From Cyclobacterium marinum DSM 745 (GTDB taxonomy: Bacteria; Bacteroidota; Bacteroidia; Cytophagales; Cyclobacteriaceae): a stretch of 64,000 nucleotides of DNA. The notes beneath the pieces were generated by a model. It saw only the letters and a list, made by a program, of their open reading frames with translations. It was not told where the DNA came from and made no database searches. A program made the position numbers and the translations under genes. The stretch is taken from contig NC_015914.1 in assembly GCF_000222485.1 (NCBI RefSeq), positions 2,676,501 to 2,740,500 of the forward strand, given 5' to 3'. Positions within the stretch are counted from its first letter, which is position 1. Every line of letters begins with the position of its first letter. Below, one piece after another: positions 17,489 through 26,784 of this stretch.

Positions 17489-20400
17489 GTGAAATTCAGG
17501 GATTTACGCGTTTGGATTTTCATCTTTGGCATCATGCTTTTAATAGGTGCCTATTTATACCAGCATTCTCAAACAAACCAAAACCAGTTAGAGTCGCAAG
17601 GTATAAAAGCCATCTACTTGGTCAAACAAAATTTTTTGGATTCCTTTTATAACTACCATGTGCAATTGGAAGGGTATTTTAAAAGGAATTTTTATGCATG
17701 GGCGGCAAAAGACGGTCAAAAAGCCGCATCTCCTATGGTGGAAATGTTTGATAAGGCCCCAAAGTTTGGTGTAGAAAAAATTCATAATTTTAAAGCAGAC
17801 GAAAGACCGGAGCCACAACTTTTTGCCAACGATGGAATTGCACTTATTCATAAAGACACATCATACCGAGTAAAAGTCAAAGGTTTCAGGTTTTTTTTAA
17901 ATGATAAAACAAAAGATGGAAACCTGCCAACATTGGATTTCATTTCCTTAAAGAGAAATATAGAAGAGAAGCTTCCGAACACGCTTTCTCAGGAGAAATT
18001 TACAGGTAGAGCTTTTGAAGTAGACCATTCAGTGTCCATCAACGATTTAATGGCGGGGAATGTACAGAGTTTATTCTTTGACCGGCTTTTTATTTTGGAT
18101 CAATCAGGCATGGCCATCTATCCAAAAGGGGTGGCAGGTTTGCCTGTGGTAAATGTAGATTCATTGAGCCACAAACAGACTGTAGGGGAAAGAGAATTGG
18201 GGTTGAAAATATCAGGGAACGAATACAAAGCCTTTCTCTCACCTGCAATGATTGGAAACCAGGTTTTCTATTTGCTTGGAGCCAAAGAAAAATCTCGATT
18301 TGAACGAGTTGCGCTTAAAATTAATTTTAAAATTTTGAGTGCTTTCATCACACTTTTGACCTTGATTTTTGTCTCAATTCCGGTTATTAGTATTTTTAAT
18401 TTAGGGGACGGAGATGTATTGACGAAGAAGAGAGTCATGGGCCTTGGGCTTTCCTTGATCATGGTAATGGTGATATCGGGGTTCTTCTTCTTTTCCCTTT
18501 TTCAAAACTATGAAAATGAATATGCCTCAGAAAAAAATCTTCACAATGTTAAGTCTGCTTTTTATTTAGAAGTTCAGCAATTGATAAATGAACTCGAAAT
18601 TTTCAAGGAAGTAATCGGTAACAATATAGAAGACACAAAACAGTCTGAAGTTGAGATTAATAATGACAAAGAAATTAATGAGTTTCTAAAATTTGATTTG
18701 GAGGGCAATATTCTCAGAATGTTGCTTCCTAAGATGGATAGTTCAAGAAACAATATTGATTTTGGAATATTCCCCTTTATCTCAATAGCCAACAGGGATT
18801 ATGTTCAAAAATTGAAGGCTGTCAAAGAGGAAAAATATTTTATTAGTGCCCATTCTTCCAAATCTACAGGGGAGCTGGAAGGTGTGATAAGCAAAAAGGA
18901 TAAGGGGGTTGGATTTGCTTTGACTTTTCAATTAGATGCTATTGTGCCTAAGATTAGTAAAAACCACAGGTTTTTTATTTTCAAGCCCGATGGAAAGGTT
19001 TTATTGATTAGCAAAAAAGTCAATACACCTGTCAATTATCTTCAAGATGGCATAGGGCAAGAAAAATGGCAGGAGATCAAGACGCTTATAGAAAACAATA
19101 AAAATGCCGGGGATGATAAATTGTGGAAAACCCCAATTTATGTAAATGGACATGAATACCAAGCCTTGTTGAGTCCCATTTCCTCTGAATACTTTAATAC
19201 TGAAAATTGGGTGCTTTATTTGGAAGATACCAACTTACAACATGCGCTTCATTCCTTGGCCTCTCTTGAAGGAATTGCAGTTTTTGTACCCTATCTTTTG
19301 GTTTTAGTTTTATTGGGTTTGCTCACGCTTGTTGCCCGAAAATCAAGCATCTACCTATCCTTTGAAGATTTCTCCTTTGCTTGGTATAGTCCATCTCCGA
19401 GAAAGAGACTTCGGTTTTTATGGCTCAATACTATACTATTGCTAGACGTGATTTTGTTTATTGGAATTTATCTTTTTCTTCCATTAAGCATTTTTAAGAT
19501 TTACCTATGGTCTGCATTGTTTGCCATTCAATCTGGTACTTGTAATTTTCTTCTTCTGGCGACAGTTGGAAAGGATGATGGTAAGAAAAATATCAATGCC
19601 TTTATAGTAATGGCATGCTTGCTCTGGGTAGTTTTGGCTTCAATATTGGCTTATTTTACGTTTTTAAGTCAGGTGGGTACTCAGTATTTTATACTCACCC
19701 TATTCTTTATATTTCTAATTGCGGCGATGCAGGTATTATGCTATTACCTGTACCAAACACCTAAGTTTCCTACAGTCCGCTTTAGTAAGTGGGACAGGAC
19801 CAAGACCCTATTCAAGCTGCACCGAGCTTTTACTCAGTTTTGGATAAGGTTAACAGGTGCCCCGGTAGACAAGCGAGTATTTGCCATTAACCTTCTTCTG
19901 TGGCTGATGATTGTAGGGTTTTTACCCGGTTATTTTATTCACCGGCAAATATTTAACCAAGAAAAAATTATTTGGAATTATGTAAGTGAAATGGAGGGTA
20001 TTACGGACCAGAATGGGGTGATGGCTGATTCACTAAAACAAATGAAATTGCCTGAAGAAACCATAGATAGTCTACCACCTTTTTATATGGATTTGATTAA
20101 AATTCATGAAGAGTTTAGAAGGAATAACTTTGGAAGATTTTCTAATCAAGATGATGAATTGATAACCAATTTTATTGCAGCACCAAATCAAGCGTTGATA
20201 AAAGCATTCAACACCAAACCCAATATTTCTTCAGAGAAGTCAAACTTATGGGATGCCATTTGCTCCAACGTCTTTTTTTTAATGGTTTTGTTTCTTGTGC
20301 TTATTTGGCTCTTTAAAATGATAATGGTTTTAGGGAATAAAATATATCTCATCGATTATCACTTTACCAATGCTTTCGGCTTGCTTCCCGAGGGAGTGGA

Positions 20401-21484
20401 AAAACAGGATAATAGCTTTGTCATTGGAGTAGATGCTGCTAAATCCAGAGATTGGGTATTGCAGCAATTTGGGTGGCAATCTGAAGAAGTGTTATTGGTG
20501 AGTCTCTCAAGAGGTGAAGAGATGGAGATGCCTGAAATAAAGCCTATTCACAAAGGAGTGATTTTAGAAAACTTTCATTGCCTGGAAGATACCAATACCT
20601 TATTGAGTACAATGATTGCTTTTCAAAAAAACTATGGAAGAAAAGGCTTGGGGCTTTTCGTAACATCCGGAAGACCCCTACAAGAGATTTTACCAAATGA
20701 AATGTCTAAACAGTCAAAGCTACTAATTACTGAAATTTTTTCGGATTACCTTTTCCAATATGTCCCTATTGACTTTGATAATCAGAAAATCACCTTACCC
20801 TTTGTTGGCGCAGAGGCTAAATTCATAGATGAGGAATCCAAAGAAAGTTATGGTCAACGAATGAGGAGTGTTTTATTCAATGATGAGAAAACACATGACT
20901 TAGCCAGAGAAATAGCCTATGGTCCCAATGCCAAAGCCATTGCATCCCTTATCACTGAGGAGATTTCAAGAGATGAGTTAGAATTGCCACTTTCGCAAGA
21001 AAGGTATGAAAAATGTGTTTTGGCTATTCAGCGACACAATAAAGCCTATTATATGAACATTTGGACAGAGTTAAGTTTAAAGGAAAGAAAGATGGTTTAT
21101 AACTATGCCACAGAAGGGTTTATTAATTTTTTCAACAAGGAGACCATGACCACCTTAATTCAAAAAGGGATAGTCAAGATGAATCCGGCAATGGACCGAC
21201 TTGTATTATTCTCGGAGAGTTTTAGGAATTTTGTTTGTGTGTTCATCAGTGAAGAAGAAGTGGCAAGGTTTAAGCAAGACGAAAGCAGATCCGGTAATGC
21301 TAAAATGATACAAGCAGCAGTTTTCAGCTTTGTTTTAATATGCATTGCATTAATTAGCTTCTATGACCCCAATATATTGAATGAGACTTCTGCATATATC
21401 AGTGGATTTTTAGGTTTAGTAGGGACTATCTATAGTCTCCTAGCAAAAGGCTTTGGGAAAAAAACCAGCCAGGAAAGTGAATAA
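17489..21484 (+). CDS. Large membrane receptor-like protein: tandem Cache-like domains, NTPase-like and winged-helix-like C-terminus
   Basis: A 1331-residue protein with a GTG start. A helix at residues 9-27 leads to an outer domain, helices at about 282-305 and 316-338, then a second outer domain. The motifs GNEYKAFLSP (243-252) and GHEYQALLSP (554-563) suggest that the two outer domains are duplicates with a Cache-like fold. Further helices lie near 596-618, 642-662, 664-690, 704-728, 731-753, 797-822 and 927-950. The cytoplasmic part (about 970-1265) has an order like a P-loop NTPase: a GVDAAKSRDWV loop with no Walker A GKS/T, a Walker B-like VILENFH, and a sensor-1-like GLGLFVTSGRP. A winged-helix-like stretch follows (LSLKERKMVYNYATEG). 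Two helices end the chain (1273-1293, 1303-1322). No kinase, HAMP or GGDEF domain is seen. I do not recognise a named family; the domain calls are inference. Confidence 0.75.
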   Translation: MKFRDLRVWIFIFGIMLLIGAYLYQHSQTNQNQLESQGIKAIYLVKQNFLDSFYNYHVQLEGYFKRNFYAWAAKDGQKAASPMVEMFDKAPKFGVEKIHNFKADERPEPQLFANDGIALIHKDTSYRVKVKGFRFFLNDKTKDGNLPTLDFISLKRNIEEKLPNTLSQEKFTGRAFEVDHSVSINDLMAGNVQSLFFDRLFILDQSGMAIYPKGVAGLPVVNVDSLSHKQTVGERELGLKISGNEYKAFLSPAMIGNQVFYLLGAKEKSRFERVALKINFKILSAFITLLTLIFVSIPVISIFNLGDGDVLTKKRVMGLGLSLIMVMVISGFFFFSLFQNYENEYASEKNLHNVKSAFYLEVQQLINELEIFKEVIGNNIEDTKQSEVEINNDKEINEFLKFDLEGNILRMLLPKMDSSRNNIDFGIFPFISIANRDYVQKLKAVKEEKYFISAHSSKSTGELEGVISKKDKGVGFALTFQLDAIVPKISKNHRFFIFKPDGKVLLISKKVNTPVNYLQDGIGQEKWQEIKTLIENNKNAGDDKLWKTPIYVNGHEYQALLSPISSEYFNTENWVLYLEDTNLQHALHSLASLEGIAVFVPYLLVLVLLGLLTLVARKSSIYLSFEDFSFAWYSPSPRKRLRFLWLNTILLLDVILFIGIYLFLPLSIFKIYLWSALFAIQSGTCNFLLLATVGKDDGKKNINAFIVMACLLWVVLASILAYFTFLSQVGTQYFILTLFFIFLIAAMQVLCYYLYQTPKFPTVRFSKWDRTKTLFKLHRAFTQFWIRLTGAPVDKRVFAINLLLWLMIVGFLPGYFIHRQIFNQEKIIWNYVSEMEGITDQNGVMADSLKQMKLPEETIDSLPPFYMDLIKIHEEFRRNNFGRFSNQDDELITNFIAAPNQALIKAFNTKPNISSEKSNLWDAICSNVFFLMVLFLVLIWLFKMIMVLGNKIYLIDYHFTNAFGLLPEGVEKQDNSFVIGVDAAKSRDWVLQQFGWQSEEVLLVSLSRGEEMEMPEIKPIHKGVILENFHCLEDTNTLLSTMIAFQKNYGRKGLGLFVTSGRPLQEILPNEMSKQSKLLITEIFSDYLFQYVPIDFDNQKITLPFVGAEAKFIDEESKESYGQRMRSVLFNDEKTHDLAREIAYGPNAKAIASLITEEISRDELELPLSQERYEKCVLAIQRHNKAYYMNIWTELSLKERKMVYNYATEGFINFFNKETMTTLIQKGIVKMNPAMDRLVLFSESFRNFVCVFISEEEVARFKQDESRSGNAKMIQAAVFSFVLICIALISFYDPNILNETSAYISGFLGLVGTIYSLLAKGFGKKTSQESE

Positions 21485-21638
21485 TTTACTATCCTATCAT
21501 TTTTGGTACTTTAATTGTTATTTTTTTAGAAACCACATAATGGTGCAATAGAGTGTTTGGTTTATTTTTTAACAAAAGATATATTCTTCTGTCTTATGAT
21601 TTTTATTGTGCTATTAAATATAAAAAAGTACAAAATAA

Positions 21639-21669
21639 TTGCGTATTCCTAAGTGATTCTATACATTTG
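21639..21669 (+). promoter_or_regulatory. Promoter of the ECF sigma factor gene
   Basis: TTG at 21639-21641, a 20-base spacer, then TACATTTG at 21662-21669: a full match to the TTG-N19-21-TAnnTTTG pattern of Bacteroidota vegetative promoters. The ATG at 21746 lies 76 bases downstream. Confidence 0.55.
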
Positions 21670-21745
21670 GAAAGAAGGCAATTGATGTTTGACTATTAAC
21701 TCCACAATATGGGATAAAACTCTACGTTATTTAAATATCTGTTTT

Positions 21746-22348
21746 ATGAGTATAAGGGTAGGACCTAAAGACAGTGAATTAATTTCACAGTATAGAAATG
21801 GTAGTGAGATTGCCTTTGAAAGGTTGGTTGATAAGTACAAAACCAAAGTCTACACTACAATTTTGATGATAGTTAAGGAGCAAGGAGTTGCTGAAGATTT
21901 ATTACAAGATGTATTTGTAAAAGTAGTTCAGACCCTCAATTCTGATCGTTATAATGAAGAGGGTAAATTTCAACCATGGTTGATGCGTATTGCGCATAAT
22001 TTAGCTATAGATCATTTTAGAAAAATGAAACGCTATCCCATGGTGGTAATGGAGGATGGATCAAACGTTTTTAATACTTTACATTTTGCCGAACAGAATG
22101 TAGAGGATGTAAAAGTAAAAGATGAGACCTATGCCTTGGTTAGGCAGTTGATTGAAGAATTACCTGAAAGCCAAAAGCAAGTGTTAATCATGAGGCATTA
22201 CATGGATTTAAGCTTTCAGGAAATTGCAGAACAAACTGGAGTCAGTATAAATACTGCCCTAGGAAGGATGCGGTATGCCCTTATCAATTTACGAAAGAAA
22301 CTCAAACAAATAAATATTGCCTATGACCAAATCTTTTACGACAAATGA
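21746..22348 (+). CDS. ECF-type RNA polymerase sigma factor
   Basis: A 200-residue sigma-70 family factor. I chose ATG 21746 (MSIRVGPKDSELISQYRNG) because it gives the normal ECF N-terminus; the frame is open back to a TTG at 21689. Region 2 covers about residues 25-90 (AEDLLQDVFVKVVQTL, then WLMRIAHNLAIDHFRK). Region 4 holds ESQKQVLIMRHYMDLSFQEIA and the recognition helix around VSINTALGRMRYALINL. The gene following overlaps it by 26 bases. The target promoters are unknown. Confidence 0.9.
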   Translation: MSIRVGPKDSELISQYRNGSEIAFERLVDKYKTKVYTTILMIVKEQGVAEDLLQDVFVKVVQTLNSDRYNEEGKFQPWLMRIAHNLAIDHFRKMKRYPMVVMEDGSNVFNTLHFAEQNVEDVKVKDETYALVRQLIEELPESQKQVLIMRHYMDLSFQEIAEQTGVSINTALGRMRYALINLRKKLKQINIAYDQIFYDK

Positions 22349-22556
22349 CCTGATAAGGTATATTTATCAGGAAATGGAGGAAGAGGAGAACGATCAATTG
22401 ATGCAAATCTTGCAGGGTGACCAACAGCTAATGCAAGAGTACATAAATTTGCTGAGCACAATTGAAAAATTAAACGTACTCTCCACCGAACCTTCCGAAA
22501 GCATTATTAACGCCATTAAGAAAAAGGCCCGGTCCAAAGGACTGGAAAAAGTTTAA
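22323..22556 (+). CDS. Small protein coupled to the sigma factor, possible anti-sigma
   Basis: A 77-residue soluble, acidic protein (MTKSFTTNDLIRYIYQEME followed by a run of Glu) with predicted helices throughout. ATG 22323 lies inside the sigma gene, overlapping it by 26 bases in another frame; a TTG at 22317 is an alternative start. The LIRYIYQEME helix resembles the first helix of small Bacteroidota anti-sigma-like proteins, but there is no zinc-finger Cys/His and no membrane helix. A role as a cytoplasmic sigma partner is inferred from the overlap. A strong terminator follows. Confidence 0.65.
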   Translation: MTKSFTTNDLIRYIYQEMEEEENDQLMQILQGDQQLMQEYINLLSTIEKLNVLSTEPSESIINAIKKKARSKGLEKV

Positions 22557-22574
22557 CACCAACAAACTTATTTT

Positions 22575-22608
22575 CCTGTCGTTGATTTAAACGACAGGAT
22601 TTTTTTTG
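22575..22608 (+). terminator. Rho-independent terminator after the sigma/small-protein pair
   Basis: Perfect 9-bp stem CCTGTCGTT/AACGACAGG (22575-22583 and 22590-22598) with a six-base loop, followed by ATTTTTTTTT. Confidence 0.9.
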
Positions 22609-23026
22609 CTATAAAATTTCTTCAGGAAGGTCTTGATGTTCTACCTCAGAAATATTTTCTTAGCATACAATAGTTCCCACTTTTTAATTTCCCAAAGTAG
22701 AGTTAATCTCAGGAGGGAACAGACCTTGATTTGTAAATGGGTAATGGAAACACTGAAAAGTTTAGCCCTCTATTGTAAATCCCAAAGCTTAATTGTGACA
22801 ACAAATCGATCAGATTAGTTGCAGACTGACCCGATGTGTTGCTATTTTGTAACCTGAATTGGTTTTGCAAATTCTCAGTAGCTTGAGCATGCGTTATAAA
22901 CCAAGATCGGCTTTACCTTAATTTGTCTTTACGATTAACTATTTGGGTCTTGTTGTAGACCTGATACCTGTCCATATAGTAAACTTGAAGACAGTTGAAT
23001 ATTACGGGAATTAAAAGAATACAATC
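22609..23026. other. Intergenic stretch without a recognised gene
   Basis: About 420 bases between the sigma-pair terminator and nth. A 61-codon frame beginning TTG-ATG at 22633 has no recognisable protein character. I see no tRNA, repeat or strong promoter box, although a promoter for nth must lie here or close by. Confidence 0.5.
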
Positions 23027-23716
23027 ATGTTAAAAAAAGAGCGGTACAAGGCTTTTGTCGAACATTTTTCCGAAAATATGCCTGTGGCTGAAACAGAGTT
23101 GAAATTTGAGTCGACATTCCAACTGCTTATTGCTGTAGTGCTTAGTGCGCAGTGCACAGATAAAAGAATTAACATGGTAACACCTGCGCTTTTTAGGGAT
23201 TTCCCAAGTCCTGAACATTTGGCAGCAAGTAATTTTGATGAATTATTTCCCTATATTAAAACAGTTTCCTACCCCAATAACAAAACCAAACATCTCTTAG
23301 GTTTAGGGAAAATGCTGGTAGAGGACTTTAATTCTGAAGTGCCGGACACGGTAAATGAACTTATAAAACTACCCGGAGTAGGAAGGAAGACAGCCAATGT
23401 AATTACCAGTGTAGTATGGAACCAACCCAATATGGCAGTAGATACGCATGTTTTCAGGGTTTCGAAAAGACTTGGTTTGGTCGCTCAAAAAGTAAAAACC
23501 CCCTTAGAAGTAGAAAAAGATTTAGTTAAACATCTTCCAAAAGAGGTCATTCATAAGGCACATCATTGGTTAATCCTACATGGTAGGTACGTTTGTCTGG
23601 CCAGAAAACCAAAATGTAATGAATGTACAATTACCTCTATTTGTAGGTATTATGAGAAAAACCGGGACAAAATAGCATTTGAGGAAGGGCTAAATAAGAA
23701 AACCTCTGTCAAATAA
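23027..23716 (+). CDS. nth: Endonuclease III
   Basis: A DNA glycosylase/AP lyase that removes oxidised pyrimidines. It is 229 residues long; E. coli Nth has 211. The helix-hairpin-helix LPGVGRKTANVI contains catalytic Lys121, and Asp139 follows in AVDTHVFRVSKRL. Four Cys at 190, 197, 200 and 206 form the C-x6-C-x2-C-x5-C [4Fe-4S] site. Its stop overlaps the asparagine-synthetase-like gene by one base, so a housekeeping repair gene heads the exopolysaccharide genes on the same transcript. Confidence 0.96.
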   Translation: MLKKERYKAFVEHFSENMPVAETELKFESTFQLLIAVVLSAQCTDKRINMVTPALFRDFPSPEHLAASNFDELFPYIKTVSYPNNKTKHLLGLGKMLVEDFNSEVPDTVNELIKLPGVGRKTANVITSVVWNQPNMAVDTHVFRVSKRLGLVAQKVKTPLEVEKDLVKHLPKEVIHKAHHWLILHGRYVCLARKPKCNECTITSICRYYEKNRDKIAFEEGLNKKTSVK

Positions 23717-25521
23717 TGTGCGGTGTTCATTTACTGGTTGATTCATCTGCAAAAGATGATGTTGCCATAACTAAGATGGTTGAAAGCTGTACCCATCGAG
23801 GACCGGACCATGCGGAGGTAATTAGGATCAGAAGAGGAATATTTCTTGCCTCCAATAGGTTGAAAATTTCGGACCTGAGAGATGAAGCCAATCAACCTAT
23901 ATCCAATCAGGAGCAAAACGCTTTTTTGTCGTGGAATGGGTTTTTATACAATTACCAAGACTTAAAAAATCAACTGTTGGAAGAAGGGGTTGTTTTTAAA
24001 ACTCGCTCAGATGGAGAGGTTTTGTTTCATTGGTTAAAAGAGAAAGGGACAAAGGGGATTGCAGCGATCGAAGGAATGTTCGCCCTTGTTTTTGTAGATC
24101 TAATAAGCAGTGAAATTATTTTGGCCAGAGACCCTGTGGGGATGAAATCGTTGTATTTTTATCAGGGTGAAAATAAGCTTTTGTGCTCATCTGAGGTAAA
24201 TTGTTTGTTAAAGGCCGGGGGGGGTAAAAAAGGTTTTGATACAGATCAAATTGTGCCTTTTTGGTATTTGAGGACATCTTTACCAACCAATTCATTTTTT
24301 AAGGAAATTAAGGAGTTATTACCGGGGCAAGTATTGAAGTTTGATTTAGATGGTCAAAATATAAGTCAATTAAAAATCCCTATCCATCAGCGATCAGGGG
24401 AAAAGGAAACAGTTCCGGATCAAACAGTATTTAAACAGCGGCTAACCGAAGCAGTCCTTACCCATTTCACTGCTGAAGTGCCTGTAGGAATGATCTTGAG
24501 TGGAGGAGCTGATAGTTCACTTTTGTATCATATTTGGTACAAGGAAACAGGTGTGCCATTGCCATCCTATACCATCGGGTTTGAAATGGCAAAGGGCAAG
24601 CGTTCATCAGATGCAAAGTACGCAGCTAACTTGACCAAAACCATGGGTGGTGGGAATCAAGAAATCAAAATTGGGCCGGATTATTTTCTAGATACTTGGG
24701 AGGAATATATTGCTCAATTGGATCATCCCGTAGGAGATAGTGCGAGCTATTTAACCTGGGCCTTAGCTAAAGAAGCCAGAAAACAGGTAAAAGTACTGGT
24801 AAGTGGCGTAGGGGCTGATGAGTTATTTGCAGGCTATAATAGGCACAAAGCTTTTAAAGCCTATCTAAAGCACCCTCAATTGTGGCAAAATATTTCAAGC
24901 TTGCTAAAGCATGTACCCTTGTGGTCTAGAAGCTACCAAAAGTTCTTAAAAAGCATCCATACTGACCCTTCACGAACTTTTATAAATTTTGCAGCACTTA
25001 ATCCTGTTCCTGAAGAGTTGGGAATGAGTTTAAAGAAAATTTATCCTTTCGCCGGAAGGGATTTTAAAAATGCATTGGCCTATGACCAAAACCTTTATTT
25101 GGTACACGATTTGTTGAAAATTCATGACAACGCATGCATGGCTCACGGGATTGAAGGAAGAGCTCCATTTTTAGATTGGGGCCTAATAAAATTAAGTGAT
25201 TCCATGAGTGAAGAGCTATTATTGAGCATTCCAGCCAAATCATGGATCAAGGAGACATTGGTAAAAGAAGGCTTGGAAACCATTGCTAATAGGGAGAAAA
25301 AAGGGTTTGGTCTACCCATTCTTGAATGGTATATGAATCATTCGGCTTTTAGAAATAAATTGAGTTCATCCGTTATCGCTTTTGGGGAAAAATATGGCAA
25401 TTTTGTTGCTCAAGAATGGCAACCTTTGTTTAAATATCCTGAAAAACACATTCAAAACAATTATTTGCTTTTATTCAATGTGTTTTTACTTTCAGATTGG
25501 ATCAATTTAAATGCTCAATGA
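23716..25521 (+). CDS. Asparagine synthetase-like glutamine amidotransferase
   Basis: A 601-residue AsnB-type protein. The N-terminal class-II amidotransferase domain starts MCGV with the nucleophile Cys2. The C-terminal ATP-binding synthetase domain has the PP-loop SGGADSSLLY, followed by SGVGADELFAGYNRH and HGIEGRAPFLD. Housekeeping AsnB makes asparagine. Homologues inside polysaccharide clusters are thought to amidate uronic acids, and this context (glycosyltransferase start overlapping its stop) favours that reading without proving it. A run of eight G at 24217-24224 lies inside the gene; the frame is intact here. Confidence 0.88.
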   Translation: MCGVHLLVDSSAKDDVAITKMVESCTHRGPDHAEVIRIRRGIFLASNRLKISDLRDEANQPISNQEQNAFLSWNGFLYNYQDLKNQLLEEGVVFKTRSDGEVLFHWLKEKGTKGIAAIEGMFALVFVDLISSEIILARDPVGMKSLYFYQGENKLLCSSEVNCLLKAGGGKKGFDTDQIVPFWYLRTSLPTNSFFKEIKELLPGQVLKFDLDGQNISQLKIPIHQRSGEKETVPDQTVFKQRLTEAVLTHFTAEVPVGMILSGGADSSLLYHIWYKETGVPLPSYTIGFEMAKGKRSSDAKYAANLTKTMGGGNQEIKIGPDYFLDTWEEYIAQLDHPVGDSASYLTWALAKEARKQVKVLVSGVGADELFAGYNRHKAFKAYLKHPQLWQNISSLLKHVPLWSRSYQKFLKSIHTDPSRTFINFAALNPVPEELGMSLKKIYPFAGRDFKNALAYDQNLYLVHDLLKIHDNACMAHGIEGRAPFLDWGLIKLSDSMSEELLLSIPAKSWIKETLVKEGLETIANREKKGFGLPILEWYMNHSAFRNKLSSSVIAFGEKYGNFVAQEWQPLFKYPEKHIQNNYLLLFNVFLLSDWINLNAQ

Positions 25522-26693
25522 GAATAATTTATATCCATCAATATTATCTGACCCCAGAACAAGGGGGGGCAATAAGGTCCTACCACCTTTCTCAGGGATT
25601 GACGAAAGTGGGAGTGAAGGTGGAGCTGATCACTGCACACAATAAGAATCAATATATACGTAGAAAAGATGGGGAAGTGATAGTACATTACCTTCCCGTG
25701 CCTTATTTGTCAACCTACTCTACCAGACAAAGGGTCATGGCATTTTACGATTTTTATAAAAAAGCTAAAAGGTTAATCAAAGAGTTAGCAAAACCTGATT
25801 TGTTTTATATTTCTTCTACTCCGTTGACCACTGGCTGGATTGGGGTTTGGGCGAAAAAGAAATATGGAATACCTTATGTTTTTGAGGTAAGGGACCTATG
25901 GCCTGAAGCACCTGTCCAGGTTTTAAAGATCAATAATCCTTTCATAAGGAAGTTTTTGTATAAAATGGAGGCAGGCATTTATAGAGAAGCAGATAAAATT
26001 GTGGCCTTATCTCCAGGAATTCAACATTATATCAAGGATTTGTTTCCGGATAAAAAGATAGCCCTTATACCCAATTTTTCAAACAATGAATTTTTTAATC
26101 CAAATCAAAAAAAATGGAATGGAAGGGATTTTGATAAACAGCCCTTGCGAATAGCGTATGCAGGAGCAATTGGTAAAGTCAATGGCTTGGACAACTTTTT
26201 GGAGTTGGCGTTTGTAGCCCAATCTTTAGGTAAGAAATGGAGGTTTGAATTAATGGGTAGCGGAAATGCACTGAGTGAATTAAAAATGAAGGTTTCAAGT
26301 TTAAAGCTGTCCAATGTAATTTTTGTGCCTTTTGGAGATAAAAATGCAGTTAAAGCGCAGTTGGATAAAGCAGACTTTGCTTATATTTCCTTCCTTCCAT
26401 TAAAAGTCTTGGAAAATAGTAGTCCGAATAAATTTTTTGATGCTTTGGCAATGGGTTTACCTGTGATCGTTAACTTTAAAGGCTGGATTTATAACCTTAT
26501 TGAAATAGAAAAAATAGGCCTTTTCCATCCTGTAGAGGATCATGAATTGTTGGTTGAAAATATCGAACATTTAAGGAAAAATTTAGACCAATACTATCAG
26601 ATGAGTCGCAATTCGCGGAGAATTGCTGAGACTAAATTTGACAAAAATTTTATTCAAGAAAAGCTTCATGCTTTTTTGGGTTTAAAAAAATAA
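25518..26693 (+). CDS. Glycosyltransferase, GT4 family (WbuB-like)
   Basis: A 391-residue cytoplasmic glycosyltransferase with the GT-B fold, transferring an unknown nucleotide-activated sugar during exopolysaccharide assembly. The N-terminus MRIIYIHQYYLTPEQGGAIR is typical of WbuB-like enzymes. EVRDLWPEAPVQVL and the acceptor/donor segment around LENSSPNKFFDALAMGLPV also fit. ATG 25518 overlaps the previous stop (ATGA); the frame runs back to a TTG at 25497. A run of seven G (25563-25569) sits around codon 16, in the glycine-rich loop. Confidence 0.9.
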   Translation: MRIIYIHQYYLTPEQGGAIRSYHLSQGLTKVGVKVELITAHNKNQYIRRKDGEVIVHYLPVPYLSTYSTRQRVMAFYDFYKKAKRLIKELAKPDLFYISSTPLTTGWIGVWAKKKYGIPYVFEVRDLWPEAPVQVLKINNPFIRKFLYKMEAGIYREADKIVALSPGIQHYIKDLFPDKKIALIPNFSNNEFFNPNQKKWNGRDFDKQPLRIAYAGAIGKVNGLDNFLELAFVAQSLGKKWRFELMGSGNALSELKMKVSSLKLSNVIFVPFGDKNAVKAQLDKADFAYISFLPLKVLENSSPNKFFDALAMGLPVIVNFKGWIYNLIEIEKIGLFHPVEDHELLVENIEHLRKNLDQYYQMSRNSRRIAETKFDKNFIQEKLHAFLGLKK

Positions 26694-26757
26694 AAATACG
26701 GACATGAATAAGTTATTTTCTTTCCCTTACAAGGGAATAACTATTGTTGACAAAACA

Positions 26758-26770
26758 CCCCCCCCCCCCC
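26758..26770. repeat. Poly-C tract of 13
   Basis: Thirteen consecutive C between two convergent genes, 64 bases after the glycosyltransferase stop and 14 bases before the gldB stop. It stands out in an AT-rich genome. Runs this long are prone to slipped-strand length change and to sequencing error. Confidence 0.9.
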
Positions 26771-26784
26771 GGTTTAGTAATTTA

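Noticed and set aside
22633..22818. 61-codon open frame between the sigma pair and nth
   Set aside because: TTG-ATG start, no family resemblance, no overlap or ribosome site; looks like a chance frame.
23716..25569. Frameshift at the G8 or G7 run
   Set aside because: Both reading frames continue with family motifs on either side of the run, so the genes are intact as given.
26722..26737. Hairpin TTCCCTT/AAGGGAA after the glycosyltransferase
   Set aside because: Very short loop and no T-run, so a terminator call is not supported.
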